Assembly (NCBI GenBank): GCA_944390805.1
Contig: CALXQW010000028.1
Location: 1 to 57,651 of the forward strand
Length of the DNA stretch: 57,651 bases
Reading direction: 5' to 3'
Origin: an uncultured Opitutales bacterium
GTDB lineage: Bacteria; Verrucomicrobiota; Verrucomicrobiia; Opitutales; Intestinicryptomonadaceae
Position 1 is the stretch's first letter. Each line of letters opens with the position of its first letter. Made by a program: the position numbers and the translations under genes. The notes below the pieces were generated by a model. That model did not search any database. It had not been told where the DNA came from and saw only the letters and a list, made by a program, of their open reading frames with translations. This document shows, one piece after another, positions 1-8,833 of the stretch.

Positions 1-35
1 AAGCGAGCAATTCAATAAGGGAGCTTTTATATAAG

Positions 36-1067
36 ATGCTGAAATTTCTAAAAAGTTTTTACTCGAGGTTTTTTTCCAACGACATAGGCATAGACCTCGG
101 TACGGCAAACACTCTCGTATTCGCGAAAGACAGGGGCGTTATAATAAGCGAACCCAGCGTGGTGGCGATAAGGACGGACTCTAAGAAAGTTCGGGCGGTG
201 GGTTCGGAGGCAAAGAGAATGCTTGGTTCAACTCCGATGAACATAACGGCGCTTCGACCTATGAAAGAGGGTGTAATAGCAGACTTTGAGATTACGGAAG
301 TCATGCTGCGCTACTTTATAGAGAAGGCCGGCGGACAGCTTAACCTTGTTGCGCCGAGAGTTGTAGTTGCGGTGCCTTCCGGGATAACGGAGGTTGAGCG
401 CAGGGCTGTCAAAGAGTCTGCCATAAGGGCTGGAGCGCGCATGGTGTACCTTCTCGACGAACCGCTGGCATCAGCCATGGGAGTTGGGCTTCCCACAAGT
501 GAGCCTATCGCAAGCATGATAGTTGACATAGGCGGCGGCACTACAGAAATTGCAATAATATCTTTGGGAGATATAGTATATTCCAAGAGTTTGCGCGTTG
601 GCGGAGACGAGATAGACAACGCCATAGCTCAGTACATGAAGAGGGCCTACAACCTTATAGTTGGAGAGCGCATGGCGGAGGAAATAAAGATAAGGGTTGG
701 CTCTGCATTTCCTCTCGACGAGGAGCTTACTATGGAAGTTAAGGGGCGCGACAGCGTAGCTGGGCTTCCGAAGTCTCTTGTTATTACATCGCAGGAGATA
801 CGCGAGGCTTTGGACGACACTTTCAACCAGATTACCGACGCCATAAAGGAAACCTTTGAGCATTGTTCCGGCCAGCTTAGCGCCGACCTTGTAGACAGGG
901 GATTGGTCCTTGCCGGCGGCGGGGCTTTGATACGCAATTTGAATTTGCGCATTTCCGACGTTACAGGGCTGCCTTGTTTTGTTGCCGACGACCCTCTAAG
1001 GGCGGTTGCCAACGGAACAGGCATAGTTTTGCAGAATCTAAAGAAGAAGCTCGACGACGGGGAGTAG
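36..1067 (+). CDS. mreB: Rod shape-determining protein MreB
   Basis: Actin-like ATPase that polymerises under the inner membrane and steers the elongation machinery (MreC, MreD, PBP2) during lateral wall growth. The 343 residues match the usual MreB length. The actin-fold nucleotide motifs are all visible: DLGTANT near residue 20 (phosphate 1), DIGGGTTEIA near 167 (phosphate 2) and LAGGGALIRN near 293 (adenosine). A hydrophobic, basic N-terminus could support membrane attachment. A good ribosome site, AAGGGAG at 17-23, precedes the ATG. It is the first gene of a shape operon continuing into mreC, mreD and mrdA. Identification is firm. Confidence 0.97.
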   Translation: MLKFLKSFYSRFFSNDIGIDLGTANTLVFAKDRGVIISEPSVVAIRTDSKKVRAVGSEAKRMLGSTPMNITALRPMKEGVIADFEITEVMLRYFIEKAGGQLNLVAPRVVVAVPSGITEVERRAVKESAIRAGARMVYLLDEPLASAMGVGLPTSEPIASMIVDIGGGTTEIAIISLGDIVYSKSLRVGGDEIDNAIAQYMKRAYNLIVGERMAEEIKIRVGSAFPLDEELTMEVKGRDSVAGLPKSLVITSQEIREALDDTFNQITDAIKETFEHCSGQLSADLVDRGLVLAGGGALIRNLNLRISDVTGLPCFVADDPLRAVANGTGIVLQNLKKKLDDGE

Positions 1068-1119
1068 GGCGGCATTCCGTTTTATCGGGCTTTGATATTC
1101 AGGAGAAAGAGACTGGGAG

Positions 1120-1995
1120 TTGGCGGCGAAGCGGAGCAGGGCTGTGCAGAGCGTGGCGGTCTTTGCGGCGCTGCTTTTTTTGTGTCTGCTTGGGCCGGGT
1201 GCAGTGAGGCATTTTACGGGGGGGTTGTTTGAGGAGTTCAGGGCCCCGATAGACGAGCTGCCGTCGAGATTGTACGACCTTGAGAAATTCTGGTCTTTGC
1301 ATTCAAACTCTAAGAGAGCGCTCATAGAGGCAGGAAGGGACTTGGCGCGTCTAAATGCCGCGTACGAACTTAAGATATCTGAGAATGCGTCGCTTAAGGA
1401 GACTCTGCTAAGGTACGAGTCTATATTCAATTTTCCGTCGCACGAGAAATTCAACGCGGTTGTTGCGAGGGTTGTGCGGAGGGATTTGAGCGCATGGTGG
1501 CAGCAGATGACGGTGCGCAGAGGGTCTCTTGACGGAGTGTGCGTTGGCGATGCTGTGGTGTATTCCGGTGGCATAGTGGGCAGGATCAGCGAAGTGTCTT
1601 TAAACACGGCGGTTGTGGAGCTTTTAAGCAGTAGAAAATTCAGGCTTGCGGCGCATTTTGAAGGCTCTGATGAACCGGTAATTTACCAGGGGGCGGGAGC
1701 TTTGTCTTTTCACGATCCTTGCGGGGAGGTGTCCGATGTGCCGTCGAATCTTTCGGCTAGCGCGGCGAGGCCTCTTAAGCTGGTTACATCGAGCCTTGCG
1801 GGAACTTTTCCTGAGGGGCTTGTCATAGGGGACGTTGTATCTTTGAATGCAGATTCAAGCGCGTTATTTAAGGAGGGCAAAGTTGTTCTAAGGGCAAATT
1901 TGGCTTCTCTAAGGGAGGTTGTGATTCTTACTAAAGTGCGTCCGGAAGAGACAGATTCCAATTTGGGGAAGTCCGTCGAAGGGGAGGATTCTTAG
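1120..1995 (+). CDS. mreC: Rod shape-determining protein MreC
   Basis: Bitopic membrane protein linking the MreB filament to the periplasmic elongation enzymes. The 291 residues comprise an N-terminal membrane helix (about 10-28), a helical coiled region (about 60-105) and a beta-rich C-terminal domain with the family pattern near residues 110-180 (VVARVVRRD, W-x-Q-x-x-x-x-R-G, V-x-x-G-D-A-V-V). The start is TTG at 1120, supported by AGGAGA at 1101-1106 and by the absence of a better in-frame ATG upstream. It sits 52 bases after mreB and 3 bases before mreD, so it is probably cotranscribed with them. Confidence 0.93.
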   Translation: MAAKRSRAVQSVAVFAALLFLCLLGPGAVRHFTGGLFEEFRAPIDELPSRLYDLEKFWSLHSNSKRALIEAGRDLARLNAAYELKISENASLKETLLRYESIFNFPSHEKFNAVVARVVRRDLSAWWQQMTVRRGSLDGVCVGDAVVYSGGIVGRISEVSLNTAVVELLSSRKFRLAAHFEGSDEPVIYQGAGALSFHDPCGEVSDVPSNLSASAARPLKLVTSSLAGTFPEGLVIGDVVSLNADSSALFKEGKVVLRANLASLREVVILTKVRPEETDSNLGKSVEGEDS

Positions 1996-1998
1996 CCT

Positions 1999-2529
1999 GT
2001 GAATACCCGTGCGGACATAAGAATTCCTATAATTGCGGCGTTTGAAATTGCTATTATACTAATGCTCGGCGTTCTGAACGACACATTGAGCGGATTATCC
2101 TTGTATGTGTTTGCGCCGGCAATTCTACTTGTTGCGCCGTGCATGTTTCTAAAGCCTGTATCGGCAGCTATTGTGGTATTTTGCGCTGGGTTTTTGTTCG
2201 AGGCATTCTTACCTATAAGAGACGCAATTATTGTTTTTGTGTTGCTTGCGGGGTGTGCGGCGGGATTGTGGTTTGCCCCGCGTTTGAGAGTTTTGGGAAA
2301 GCCGTCGGTGGCGTTGGTTTTTGCGGTGTCTAATGCGGTTATTTTCGGGCTGTTTGCGGCTATACTGCCTTCTTGCGCGGCAGATTGGCTTTCTCATGCG
2401 GAGAGGCTGTTAGTGGATTTTGTAGTTTCGTCTATTTTTGTTGCGGCCGCGGCGCCGTTTGCGGTGTCTGTATGTGAAGGAGTTTTCATGCTTTTGGGCA
2501 TAGATTTGGATTATTACGGGCGCGTCTGA
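1999..2529 (+). CDS. mreD: Rod shape-determining protein MreD (divergent)
   Basis: Small polytopic membrane protein of the elongasome. The 176 residues are almost entirely hydrophobic with about five membrane segments, as expected for MreD. Sequence conservation in this family is poor, so the call rests on hydropathy, length and its exact position between mreC and mrdA. The start is GTG at 1999 with GGGGAGGA at 1981-1988 upstream, inside the end of mreC. The stop lies one base before the mrdA start, which implies translational coupling. Confidence 0.85.
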   Translation: MNTRADIRIPIIAAFEIAIILMLGVLNDTLSGLSLYVFAPAILLVAPCMFLKPVSAAIVVFCAGFLFEAFLPIRDAIIVFVLLAGCAAGLWFAPRLRVLGKPSVALVFAVSNAVIFGLFAAILPSCAADWLSHAERLLVDFVVSSIFVAAAAPFAVSVCEGVFMLLGIDLDYYGRV

Positions 2530-2530
2530 T

Positions 2531-4438
2531 ATGGCGAAGGTTGAAACATATACAAAAAGAAACGGGAGACTGGTGGTATTTTTTGTGCTATTTCCCGTAT
2601 TCTTTGCTATTCTGGTTGCGGCGTTGGGATACAAGCAGATACTCAGGCACGATAAATACGTAAAACTCAGCGAGCGCCAAATACTAAGAAGGGTGATTCT
2701 TCCAGGTGCGCGGGGAGACATATTTGACCGCAACGGAAATTTGCTTGTTGGCAATTCCGCAAGGTTTTCAGCCTCGGTGTATTTCAACGAGGTTCGCAAG
2801 CCTTTCAGGGAGGAGTACAAACGTCTTAAATCTGAAATTATAGCCAGGGCTAAACAGAGAGGGGAAAAGGCGTCGATAAATTCGGCTGAGCTGTCTTTTA
2901 AAGCCAGGGAAAATATTCTGAGGGGATATATAGACGAGGTAAACTCAATATTGGGATCAAGCTACGAGCTTAACACTAAAGATTTCAACAGGCACTTTTC
3001 GAGCCGCCAGCTTCTGCCCCTTCCTTTGATAAAAGATTTAAGCCATAGGGAACATGCAATACTTGCGGAGCGTCTGCCTGTGGACGGTCCTGTGCAGATA
3101 TTTTCAGATACCGCGCGCACCTATCCGTACGGCAAGCTTGCGGCGCATGCTTTGGGGTATGTATCGCAGAGTTTTGAAAAGGTTCAGGAGGGAGCTCCTG
3201 GAGAGGAGCTTACCACGTTTTCGTTTGTGGGCAAGACGGGCAAAAGCGGAATAGAGAAGGCTTTCGACGAGACTTTGTCGGGGCAGAGCGGCGTTAGAAT
3301 ATATGTTGTAGATCCTAACGGCTTTCAGTACGACAAGCTCTTGGATATAGCCCCAAAGAAGGGCGGGAACATATATTGCTCTCTCGACGCAGATTTGCAG
3401 GCTGTGGGCGAGAAGGCCATAGAGGGCAGAAAGGGAGCCGTTGTTGCGCTCGATATAGACACGGGAGAGATACTTGCCCTTGTAAGCGAGCCAAGTTACA
3501 ATCCAGAGGATCTATCTCCGTTTATATCCAATAAGGTAGCAAAGGACATAACAGAGCGCGAGGCATGGCTCAACAGGGCAACGCAGGGACTTTATCCGCC
3601 GGGGTCTACCTTCAAGGTTGCGACGGCATGTGCGGGGCTTATGACGGGTGTTATAGATCCGTCGGCCACTGTGAATTGCACTGGCGGATACAAAGTAGGC
3701 AATAGAATTTTTCCTTGCCATAAGAGAAGCGGGCACGGCGAGGTTGACTTGCGCAAGGCGCTTGCGTACAGCTGCAACGTTTATTTTTACAAATACGGCC
3801 TGGAGATGGGTAGCGAGGCCATATCTGCAATGGCAAAAGAGTTCGGGCTTGATTCTTCAAGCGGAGTTGAACTTTACGAGGACGCCTGGCGCAGGAGTAT
3901 AGTTCCAACGCCGGAGATAAAAAAGAAGCGCGGAGACGGCTCGTGGACGGGCGGAGATACCGCCAACATGAGCATAGGGCAGGGGTATTTCAGGACAACA
4001 CCCTTGCAGGTTGCCTGTATGACGGCATCTTTTGCCGCAAAGAGAACCCGCACAAAGGCGTCTATACTTCACGATGCAAAACGCAAGGGAGGATTGGAAT
4101 ATCACGGGGCAGAAGAGCTTGCACTTTCGGACGAGCAGTACAATGCGGTGGTGGAGGGAATGATAGGGTCTGTGGAATACGGAACTTCTAAGCGAGCGGC
4201 GATAGACGGGGTGCGTGTGGCGGCAAAGTCCGGCACGGCTCAGGTCATGGTTGACGGTCGTCCGCTGACGCTCGCATGGATGATAGCTTTTGCGCCTGTT
4301 GAGAGGCCTGAAATTGCCGTTGCGGTGATAATACAAGGCGAGGTTCCCGGAGACGCTTCCGGAGGGCGCACCGCAGGTCCGGTAATCCACGATGTCTTGC
4401 AAAAATATTTCGACAAAAAGAAAATAAATGACGATTAA
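2531..4438 (+). CDS. mrdA: Penicillin-binding protein 2, elongation transpeptidase
   Basis: Class B peptidoglycan transpeptidase that cross-links new lateral wall during rod elongation. The 635 residues contain an N-terminal membrane anchor (about 15-35), a dimerisation/pedestal region (about 55-270) and a transpeptidase domain. All three catalytic motifs are seen: S359-T-F-K362 (nucleophile and general base), S414-C-N, and K566-S-G-T. The length is usual for PBP2. It is tightly linked to mreBCD. The partner polymerase RodA, often next to it, is not in this window. Confidence 0.95.
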   Translation: MAKVETYTKRNGRLVVFFVLFPVFFAILVAALGYKQILRHDKYVKLSERQILRRVILPGARGDIFDRNGNLLVGNSARFSASVYFNEVRKPFREEYKRLKSEIIARAKQRGEKASINSAELSFKARENILRGYIDEVNSILGSSYELNTKDFNRHFSSRQLLPLPLIKDLSHREHAILAERLPVDGPVQIFSDTARTYPYGKLAAHALGYVSQSFEKVQEGAPGEELTTFSFVGKTGKSGIEKAFDETLSGQSGVRIYVVDPNGFQYDKLLDIAPKKGGNIYCSLDADLQAVGEKAIEGRKGAVVALDIDTGEILALVSEPSYNPEDLSPFISNKVAKDITEREAWLNRATQGLYPPGSTFKVATACAGLMTGVIDPSATVNCTGGYKVGNRIFPCHKRSGHGEVDLRKALAYSCNVYFYKYGLEMGSEAISAMAKEFGLDSSSGVELYEDAWRRSIVPTPEIKKKRGDGSWTGGDTANMSIGQGYFRTTPLQVACMTASFAAKRTRTKASILHDAKRKGGLEYHGAEELALSDEQYNAVVEGMIGSVEYGTSKRAAIDGVRVAAKSGTAQVMVDGRPLTLAWMIAFAPVERPEIAVAVIIQGEVPGDASGGRTAGPVIHDVLQKYFDKKKINDD

Positions 4439-4448
4439 TATAAAAGAT

Positions 4449-4808
4449 ATGAACACGCTAAAGATTTTTGCCGTATCCGCGTTTGTCTTTGCATTTGCGC
4501 TTTGCGGATGCGAGAAGAAAACGCCTGGAGTTTTGGAGCTTTCTGAAGTTGAGCTGTCGGCTCCGGAGATTTTGGAGAAAGGAATATCCTTCAAGGGAAA
4601 ATGCAAAGATCCATCTGTTAGGGTTTCCCAGATAGACGTAAGGTACGAACCTAAAGACGCCAACGCGTGGGTTAGGGTTAGGCCTGTGCAGCCGGGCTTT
4701 ACAGACGAACACGCAAAAAATGATTTCGGGTTTACGGTTTTAAAAGCGCCTTCGGTAAAGAAGATTCAGTTTGGGGAATCCAGAAGGGAAATTTGGAGCG
4801 CAAAATAG
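4449..4808 (+). CDS. Small predicted lipoprotein
   Basis: Unrecognised protein of about 119 residues. It begins with a hydrophobic signal segment ending in Leu-Cys-Gly-Cys, which resembles a lipobox, so it is probably lipidated at that Cys and membrane-anchored. The mature part is short and beta-rich without a motif I know. A possible start at 4428 lies inside the end of mrdA; the ATG at 4449 gives a better signal peptide and is preferred. It follows mrdA by 10 bases and is probably the last gene of that operon. A role at the cell envelope is inference only. Confidence 0.6.
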   Translation: MNTLKIFAVSAFVFAFALCGCEKKTPGVLELSEVELSAPEILEKGISFKGKCKDPSVRVSQIDVRYEPKDANAWVRVRPVQPGFTDEHAKNDFGFTVLKAPSVKKIQFGESRREIWSAK

Positions 4809-4885
4809 CCTAAGCTAAAAGCGCATAAGTTGCGGCATATTTGCGCGCTGCATTTGCGGATTAAGAGAAGTTCCGCGGAGGCGTT

Positions 4886-4909
4886 AAATGCGCATTTTGC
4901 ATTTTTTTT
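4886..4909 (+). terminator. Possible weak terminator after the mre operon
   Basis: A 5-bp stem (AATGC at 4887-4891, GCATT at 4899-4903) with a 7-nt loop is followed by a run of T. It lies about 80 bases after the lipoprotein gene. The stem is short, so confidence is limited. Confidence 0.4.
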
Positions 4910-4988
4910 GCTAAAAATATGCTGTTAGAAAAGATTTGCGCTTTTTATGTAAATGTTTTGAACTTTGCGGTTAAATTTTACTACGGCA

Positions 4989-6932
4989 ATGACAAAGAAA
5001 GAAAATATATTGGAACTGCTTGAGCGTCCTCAGGCGCAGGCAAAACTTTTAGATTCTGCCAAGGGCAACATAAAGAAGCTGCTCGACGAAAACTTTCTGC
5101 CTGATTGGGCTATGAGCACCCTTGAAGAGCTGCTTGAAAGCGGCGCTTACGAGGAGCTTAACGACAGGTTCTTTACCGTCATAGCATTTGGCACAGGCGG
5201 CATGAGGGGCCGGACTATAGGCAAGGTGCCGTCGGCGGCGGAACTTGGAAAGGTATCTGAGCAGGGTACTCCAGAGCACGCCGCTTTGGGGACAAACAAT
5301 ATGAACGACTTCACCGTTGCCCGCGCTACGATAGGCCTTTTCAACTATTGCAAAAGGTATTGCTCCGAAAAGGGTCTTGGGGTGCCGAGCCTTGTTGTCG
5401 CACACGATGTACGCCATTTTTCTCGCCATTTTTGCGAGCTGATAGCGTCTATATGGACTGGTCTTGGCGGCGAGGCCATGATATTCGACGGTCCACGCAG
5501 CACTCCGCAGCTTTCCTTCAGCGTGCGCGAGCTTAAAACAACGGCGGGAATAGTTGTGACGGCGTCGCACAATCCGTCGCACGACAATGGCTATAAAGTT
5601 TATTTTTCCGACGGCGCGCAGGTTATAAGCCCCGTTGCCGAAGGCATAGTAGAAGAGGTTGCAAAGGTTTCTTGGGGCGATGTAAAAAGCCGGCTTGGCA
5701 TAGATTTAAAGGCGGTGCGCGCAGTTCCTGCCACCGCAGAAGAAGCGTATATAAAGGCAATCGAGGCCTGCGTTATAGATACCCAGGCAATGCGCCAGCA
5801 TAAGCCAAAGTTGGTCTTTACAGCAGTCCACGGAACGGGTGCAACTTTGTGCCCTAAGATTATGCGCCATTTTGGGCTTGAGCCGGTTTTGGTCGACGAG
5901 CAGATGAAGATGGATCCACGTTTCCCGACGGTCAAGCAGCCTAATCCGGAGTATCCTGAGACTTTGTCCATGGGCATAGCCAAGGCTATGGAGGTTTCTG
6001 CCGATTGTCTTATGGCAACAGATCCCGATGCCGACAGAATGGGTGTTGCCGTTCGCACTCGCGACGGTTCCATGCGCCTGCTTACGGGCAATATGATAGG
6101 CGCCCTTTTGGAGGAGTATCGCATATCGAGAATGGAGGAGTTTGGCTGGATAAAGGAGCCAAAAAATTGCGCCATAATAAAGACATTTGTAACATCTCCA
6201 TTGCAAGATGCCATAGCCGCTGCTCACGGCTTGAAATGCATAAACACCCTTACAGGGTTTAAGTGGATAGGCGGCAGGCTTGAGTATTATCAGAGGCAGC
6301 TTGAGCCATTTTTAGGTGGAGAGAATTACGATAATATCTCGTACGAGCGCCGTCGCGAGCTTTACCAGAAGCACTCCACATTCTTCGTATTCGGCGGGGA
6401 GGAGAGCTACGGCTATCTTGCCACGGACTATGTGCGCGACAAAGATGCCAACGCCGCTGTAATAATGTTCAGCGAGATGACCGCCTGGCTTAAGGGCAGG
6501 GGCATGACGGTGGACGAGTATCTCGACGAGATTTACCTGAAGTACGGTTATTTCTACGAATCTCTTAAGAGCATTTACCGCGAGGGCGCCGCTGGTGCTA
6601 AGAAGATACAGGACTTTTTAAAGTCGATAGCCGAAAAGCCCATAGACGAGGTCTGTGGCGTTAAGGTTGCCAAGGCTACGGACTTTTTCAAGGACGAGAT
6701 ATTCGATGCCGACGGCCTGAAGATTCCTCGCGAGAAATTCTTCTTCTACGAGCTCGAGAACGGCTACAAGTTTGCTATACGCGCAAGCGGTACGGAGCCT
6801 AAGATAAAATTCTACGGATTTGCCAAGGAGGCTGTTTCAGACAAATCTGCGCTTGCCGGCGCAAAAGAGCGCGCCAAAGCGGAGCTTGAGCGCATGCTTG
6901 ACGGTCTGGAGAAAATCTTCGACGCCAGATAG
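4989..6932 (+). CDS. Phosphoglucomutase/phosphomannomutase family enzyme
   Basis: Alpha-D-phosphohexomutase that interconverts hexose 1- and 6-phosphates, linking glycolysis with glycogen and envelope sugar synthesis. About 647 residues, in the longer PgcA-like size class. The family landmarks are present in order: TASHNPSHDNGYK near residue 193 with the phosphorylated Ser, the metal loop DPDADRMG near 344, the sugar-binding GGEESYGY near 473, and the phosphate-binding RASGTEPK near the C-terminus. The ATG at 4989 is preferred over a TTG at 4965 because the family N-terminus begins near there. No strong ribosome site is seen. Substrate preference cannot be read from sequence. Confidence 0.92.
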   Translation: MTKKENILELLERPQAQAKLLDSAKGNIKKLLDENFLPDWAMSTLEELLESGAYEELNDRFFTVIAFGTGGMRGRTIGKVPSAAELGKVSEQGTPEHAALGTNNMNDFTVARATIGLFNYCKRYCSEKGLGVPSLVVAHDVRHFSRHFCELIASIWTGLGGEAMIFDGPRSTPQLSFSVRELKTTAGIVVTASHNPSHDNGYKVYFSDGAQVISPVAEGIVEEVAKVSWGDVKSRLGIDLKAVRAVPATAEEAYIKAIEACVIDTQAMRQHKPKLVFTAVHGTGATLCPKIMRHFGLEPVLVDEQMKMDPRFPTVKQPNPEYPETLSMGIAKAMEVSADCLMATDPDADRMGVAVRTRDGSMRLLTGNMIGALLEEYRISRMEEFGWIKEPKNCAIIKTFVTSPLQDAIAAAHGLKCINTLTGFKWIGGRLEYYQRQLEPFLGGENYDNISYERRRELYQKHSTFFVFGGEESYGYLATDYVRDKDANAAVIMFSEMTAWLKGRGMTVDEYLDEIYLKYGYFYESLKSIYREGAAGAKKIQDFLKSIAEKPIDEVCGVKVAKATDFFKDEIFDADGLKIPREKFFFYELENGYKFAIRASGTEPKIKFYGFAKEAVSDKSALAGAKERAKAELERMLDGLEKIFDAR

Positions 6933-6963
6933 TAAAGAGTTTTTTATCTTATAGTTTTTTTTG

Positions 6964-7014
6964 CGCCGCAATGCGCCGAACTTTCGTTTGCGTTTTGCGG
7001 CGTTTTTTATTTTT
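6964..7014 (+). terminator. Rho-independent terminator after the phosphohexomutase gene
   Basis: Perfect 8-bp stem, CGCCGCAA at 6964-6971 pairing with TTGCGGCG at 6995-7002, followed by TTTTTTATTTTT. A long in-frame extension of the next gene would start inside this hairpin, which supports choosing the later start at 7049 for that gene. Confidence 0.8.
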
Positions 7015-7048
7015 GAAACAAATTAAGTTTTTTGGTTATATTCCCATT

Positions 7049-7984
7049 GTGAAAAAACTATTTGTTTCGATTTCAGCATGTTTTTTTTGCGCAATTTTCA
7101 TATCTGCGCAGGAGCAGCTTTTTGAAGATAGGAATTTTGCCGGGGGATTTAGGCTTTCAGCCACAGATTCCCGTGCAAATCCTGTTGAGGTTGGATATAT
7201 ATTCTCAGACGGCAATAGCAGGCCAAAGTGGAGGCTCGCCCAGTGGGGCACTAATTATTCCCTCGAGGGCGTTGCGGAAAAAAACGATGGGAATTCAAGA
7301 ACTATGGAGAATGCCGGCAAGCTTGTCCAGCTGCGCAAAGACGGAAAAGATACAGTCTTGCGCCTTGAGATAAGAGCGGGTGACGATTACGGCGGAAAGC
7401 TCAGAAAGCCCGGCGAGGCATGGCCTCACCTTCTTATAGAGCAGTCTTTCGATGCTCTCCCGAAGATTTCCGAGATAAAAAATTTCAAGGTATCGTACGA
7501 GGTGAAAATCTCAGATGTCCGCGCCGTGTGTAAAGAGCGCATGGATGAATCTTTGCATGCTGCGCAACTTGTTATGTTCTTTACTCTCCAAGATAGAAAT
7601 AAGGCTTCAGCCGGATATGGAGACTACATCTGGTTTGGGTTGCCCATATACGATTCCCGCCATGATTTTCCGCCTGCGCACAAAGCCGTAGACGCCGGAA
7701 AGGCCGATGCAACCGCAAAATATATATACGCCGTAGATGGCAGAAAGCTTCACCGCTCCAAAGTACGCATGGGCAGATGGATTAAGTTCGACAAAGACGT
7801 TCTTCCTCTCATGAAGGAAGCTCTTGAAGATGCCTTTAAAAAAAGCTACCTGAAAAATTCCGAACTTAAGGATATTGCCATATCAGGTATGAATACAGGC
7901 TGGGAGATGCCGGGGCCCTTTAATGGCGCGGCGGAATATAAAAATATTTCGGCAACATATGAAAAAAAGCCTGCCAGAAAATAA
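7049..7984 (+). CDS. Secreted protein of unknown function
   Basis: About 311 residues with a clear Sec signal peptide (MKK, a hydrophobic stretch, then Ser-Ala before Gln-Glu-Gln), so exported to the periplasm or outside. The mature region is rich in aromatic and charged residues with alternating beta-like patterns, compatible with a beta-sandwich carbohydrate-associated fold, but I recognise no catalytic motif. The GTG at 7049 is chosen because it gives the signal peptide and lies after the upstream terminator. It lies alone between phosphohexomutase and hisA. No function is assigned. Confidence 0.7.
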   Translation: MKKLFVSISACFFCAIFISAQEQLFEDRNFAGGFRLSATDSRANPVEVGYIFSDGNSRPKWRLAQWGTNYSLEGVAEKNDGNSRTMENAGKLVQLRKDGKDTVLRLEIRAGDDYGGKLRKPGEAWPHLLIEQSFDALPKISEIKNFKVSYEVKISDVRAVCKERMDESLHAAQLVMFFTLQDRNKASAGYGDYIWFGLPIYDSRHDFPPAHKAVDAGKADATAKYIYAVDGRKLHRSKVRMGRWIKFDKDVLPLMKEALEDAFKKSYLKNSELKDIAISGMNTGWEMPGPFNGAAEYKNISATYEKKPARK

Positions 7985-8038
7985 AAAACAGGTGAATTTT
8001 GTTGTAAGGAATTTTTTATTAGGGCAGGATTTTTACAA

Positions 8039-8773
8039 ATGAATATTTATCCCGCAATAGACATACAGGGCGGCAAGTGCGTTAGGCTAAAAAAGGGCGT
8101 TGCCGCAGATAGCACCGTGTATTTTGAAAATCCGCTCGATGCGGCCAAACTCTTTTTGGATTCGGGAGCCAAGTGGATACATCTGGTTGATTTGGACGGG
8201 GCTTTCGGAGGGGTTTCGTCGTGCCTGTCTTTTGTTGAAAAAATTGCAGGGCTTGGCGTGAAAGTTCAGACGGGAGGAGGCATGAGGTCTGTGGAATGTG
8301 TGCGCGCGGCAGTCGAGGCGGGAGCGTCGAGGGTGGTTGTGGGCACGAGGGCGTGCTCGCAGCCGGAGTTCGCATCGGAGCTGGTTTCTTTATTCGGTTC
8401 AAAGATAGCGGTAGGCATAGATGCAAAGGGCGGCAAGGTTGCCGTGAAGGGCTGGGTGGAAGTCAGCGGGGTGTCGGCTCAGGAGATGGCATCCGATATG
8501 GCCTTACGAGGGGTATCCACAATAATATATACTGACATAGATACCGATGGTATGCTAACTGGCGCAAATATACCTGCCCAAGAAGTCATGTTAAAGACTC
8601 TTGCCGGAACTAAAACTGCTCTCATTGCATCTGGCGGAGTGTCATGCTTGACGGATGTTGAGAAGCTCTCAGAGCTCGCAAAAAATTACAAAAATCTCGA
8701 CGGCGCGATAGTTGGAAAAGCCATATACGAAAACAAAATATCGCTGCCGGAACTGCTTAAGTTGCAGTCGTAA
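8039..8773 (+). CDS. hisA: HisA, ProFAR isomerase of histidine synthesis
   Basis: (Beta-alpha)8-barrel isomerase that converts ProFAR to PRFAR, the fourth step of histidine synthesis. The 244 residues fit the family. The N-terminus MNIYPAIDIQGGKCVRL is typical, with catalytic Asp8. The second catalytic Asp lies in AVGIDAK near residue 130. The phosphate-binding GGMRS and the TDIDTDGMLTG segment are present. HisF is similar, but the N-terminal pattern and the GGMRS loop favour HisA. No other his gene is in the window, so the pathway genes appear to be dispersed. Confidence 0.93.
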   Translation: MNIYPAIDIQGGKCVRLKKGVAADSTVYFENPLDAAKLFLDSGAKWIHLVDLDGAFGGVSSCLSFVEKIAGLGVKVQTGGGMRSVECVRAAVEAGASRVVVGTRACSQPEFASELVSLFGSKIAVGIDAKGGKVAVKGWVEVSGVSAQEMASDMALRGVSTIIYTDIDTDGMLTGANIPAQEVMLKTLAGTKTALIASGGVSCLTDVEKLSELAKNYKNLDGAIVGKAIYENKISLPELLKLQS

Positions 8774-8800
8774 TTTCCCTATTTATTTATAAAAAAAGTA

Positions 8801-8831
8801 GGGGAGGGCTTATCGCGTTCCCCGTTTTTTT
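8801..8831. terminator. Bidirectional terminator between hisA and a convergent gene
   Basis: GGGGA at 8801-8805 pairs with TCCCC at 8819-8823. The plus-strand side is followed by GTTTTTTTATTT and the minus-strand side by TACTTTTTTT, so it can serve hisA and the gene ending at 8834. Confidence 0.7.
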
Positions 8832-8833
8832 AT

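Noticed and set aside
471..863. Long minus-strand frame inside mreB
   Set aside because: Antisense to a clear MreB gene, with low-complexity content and no ribosome site.
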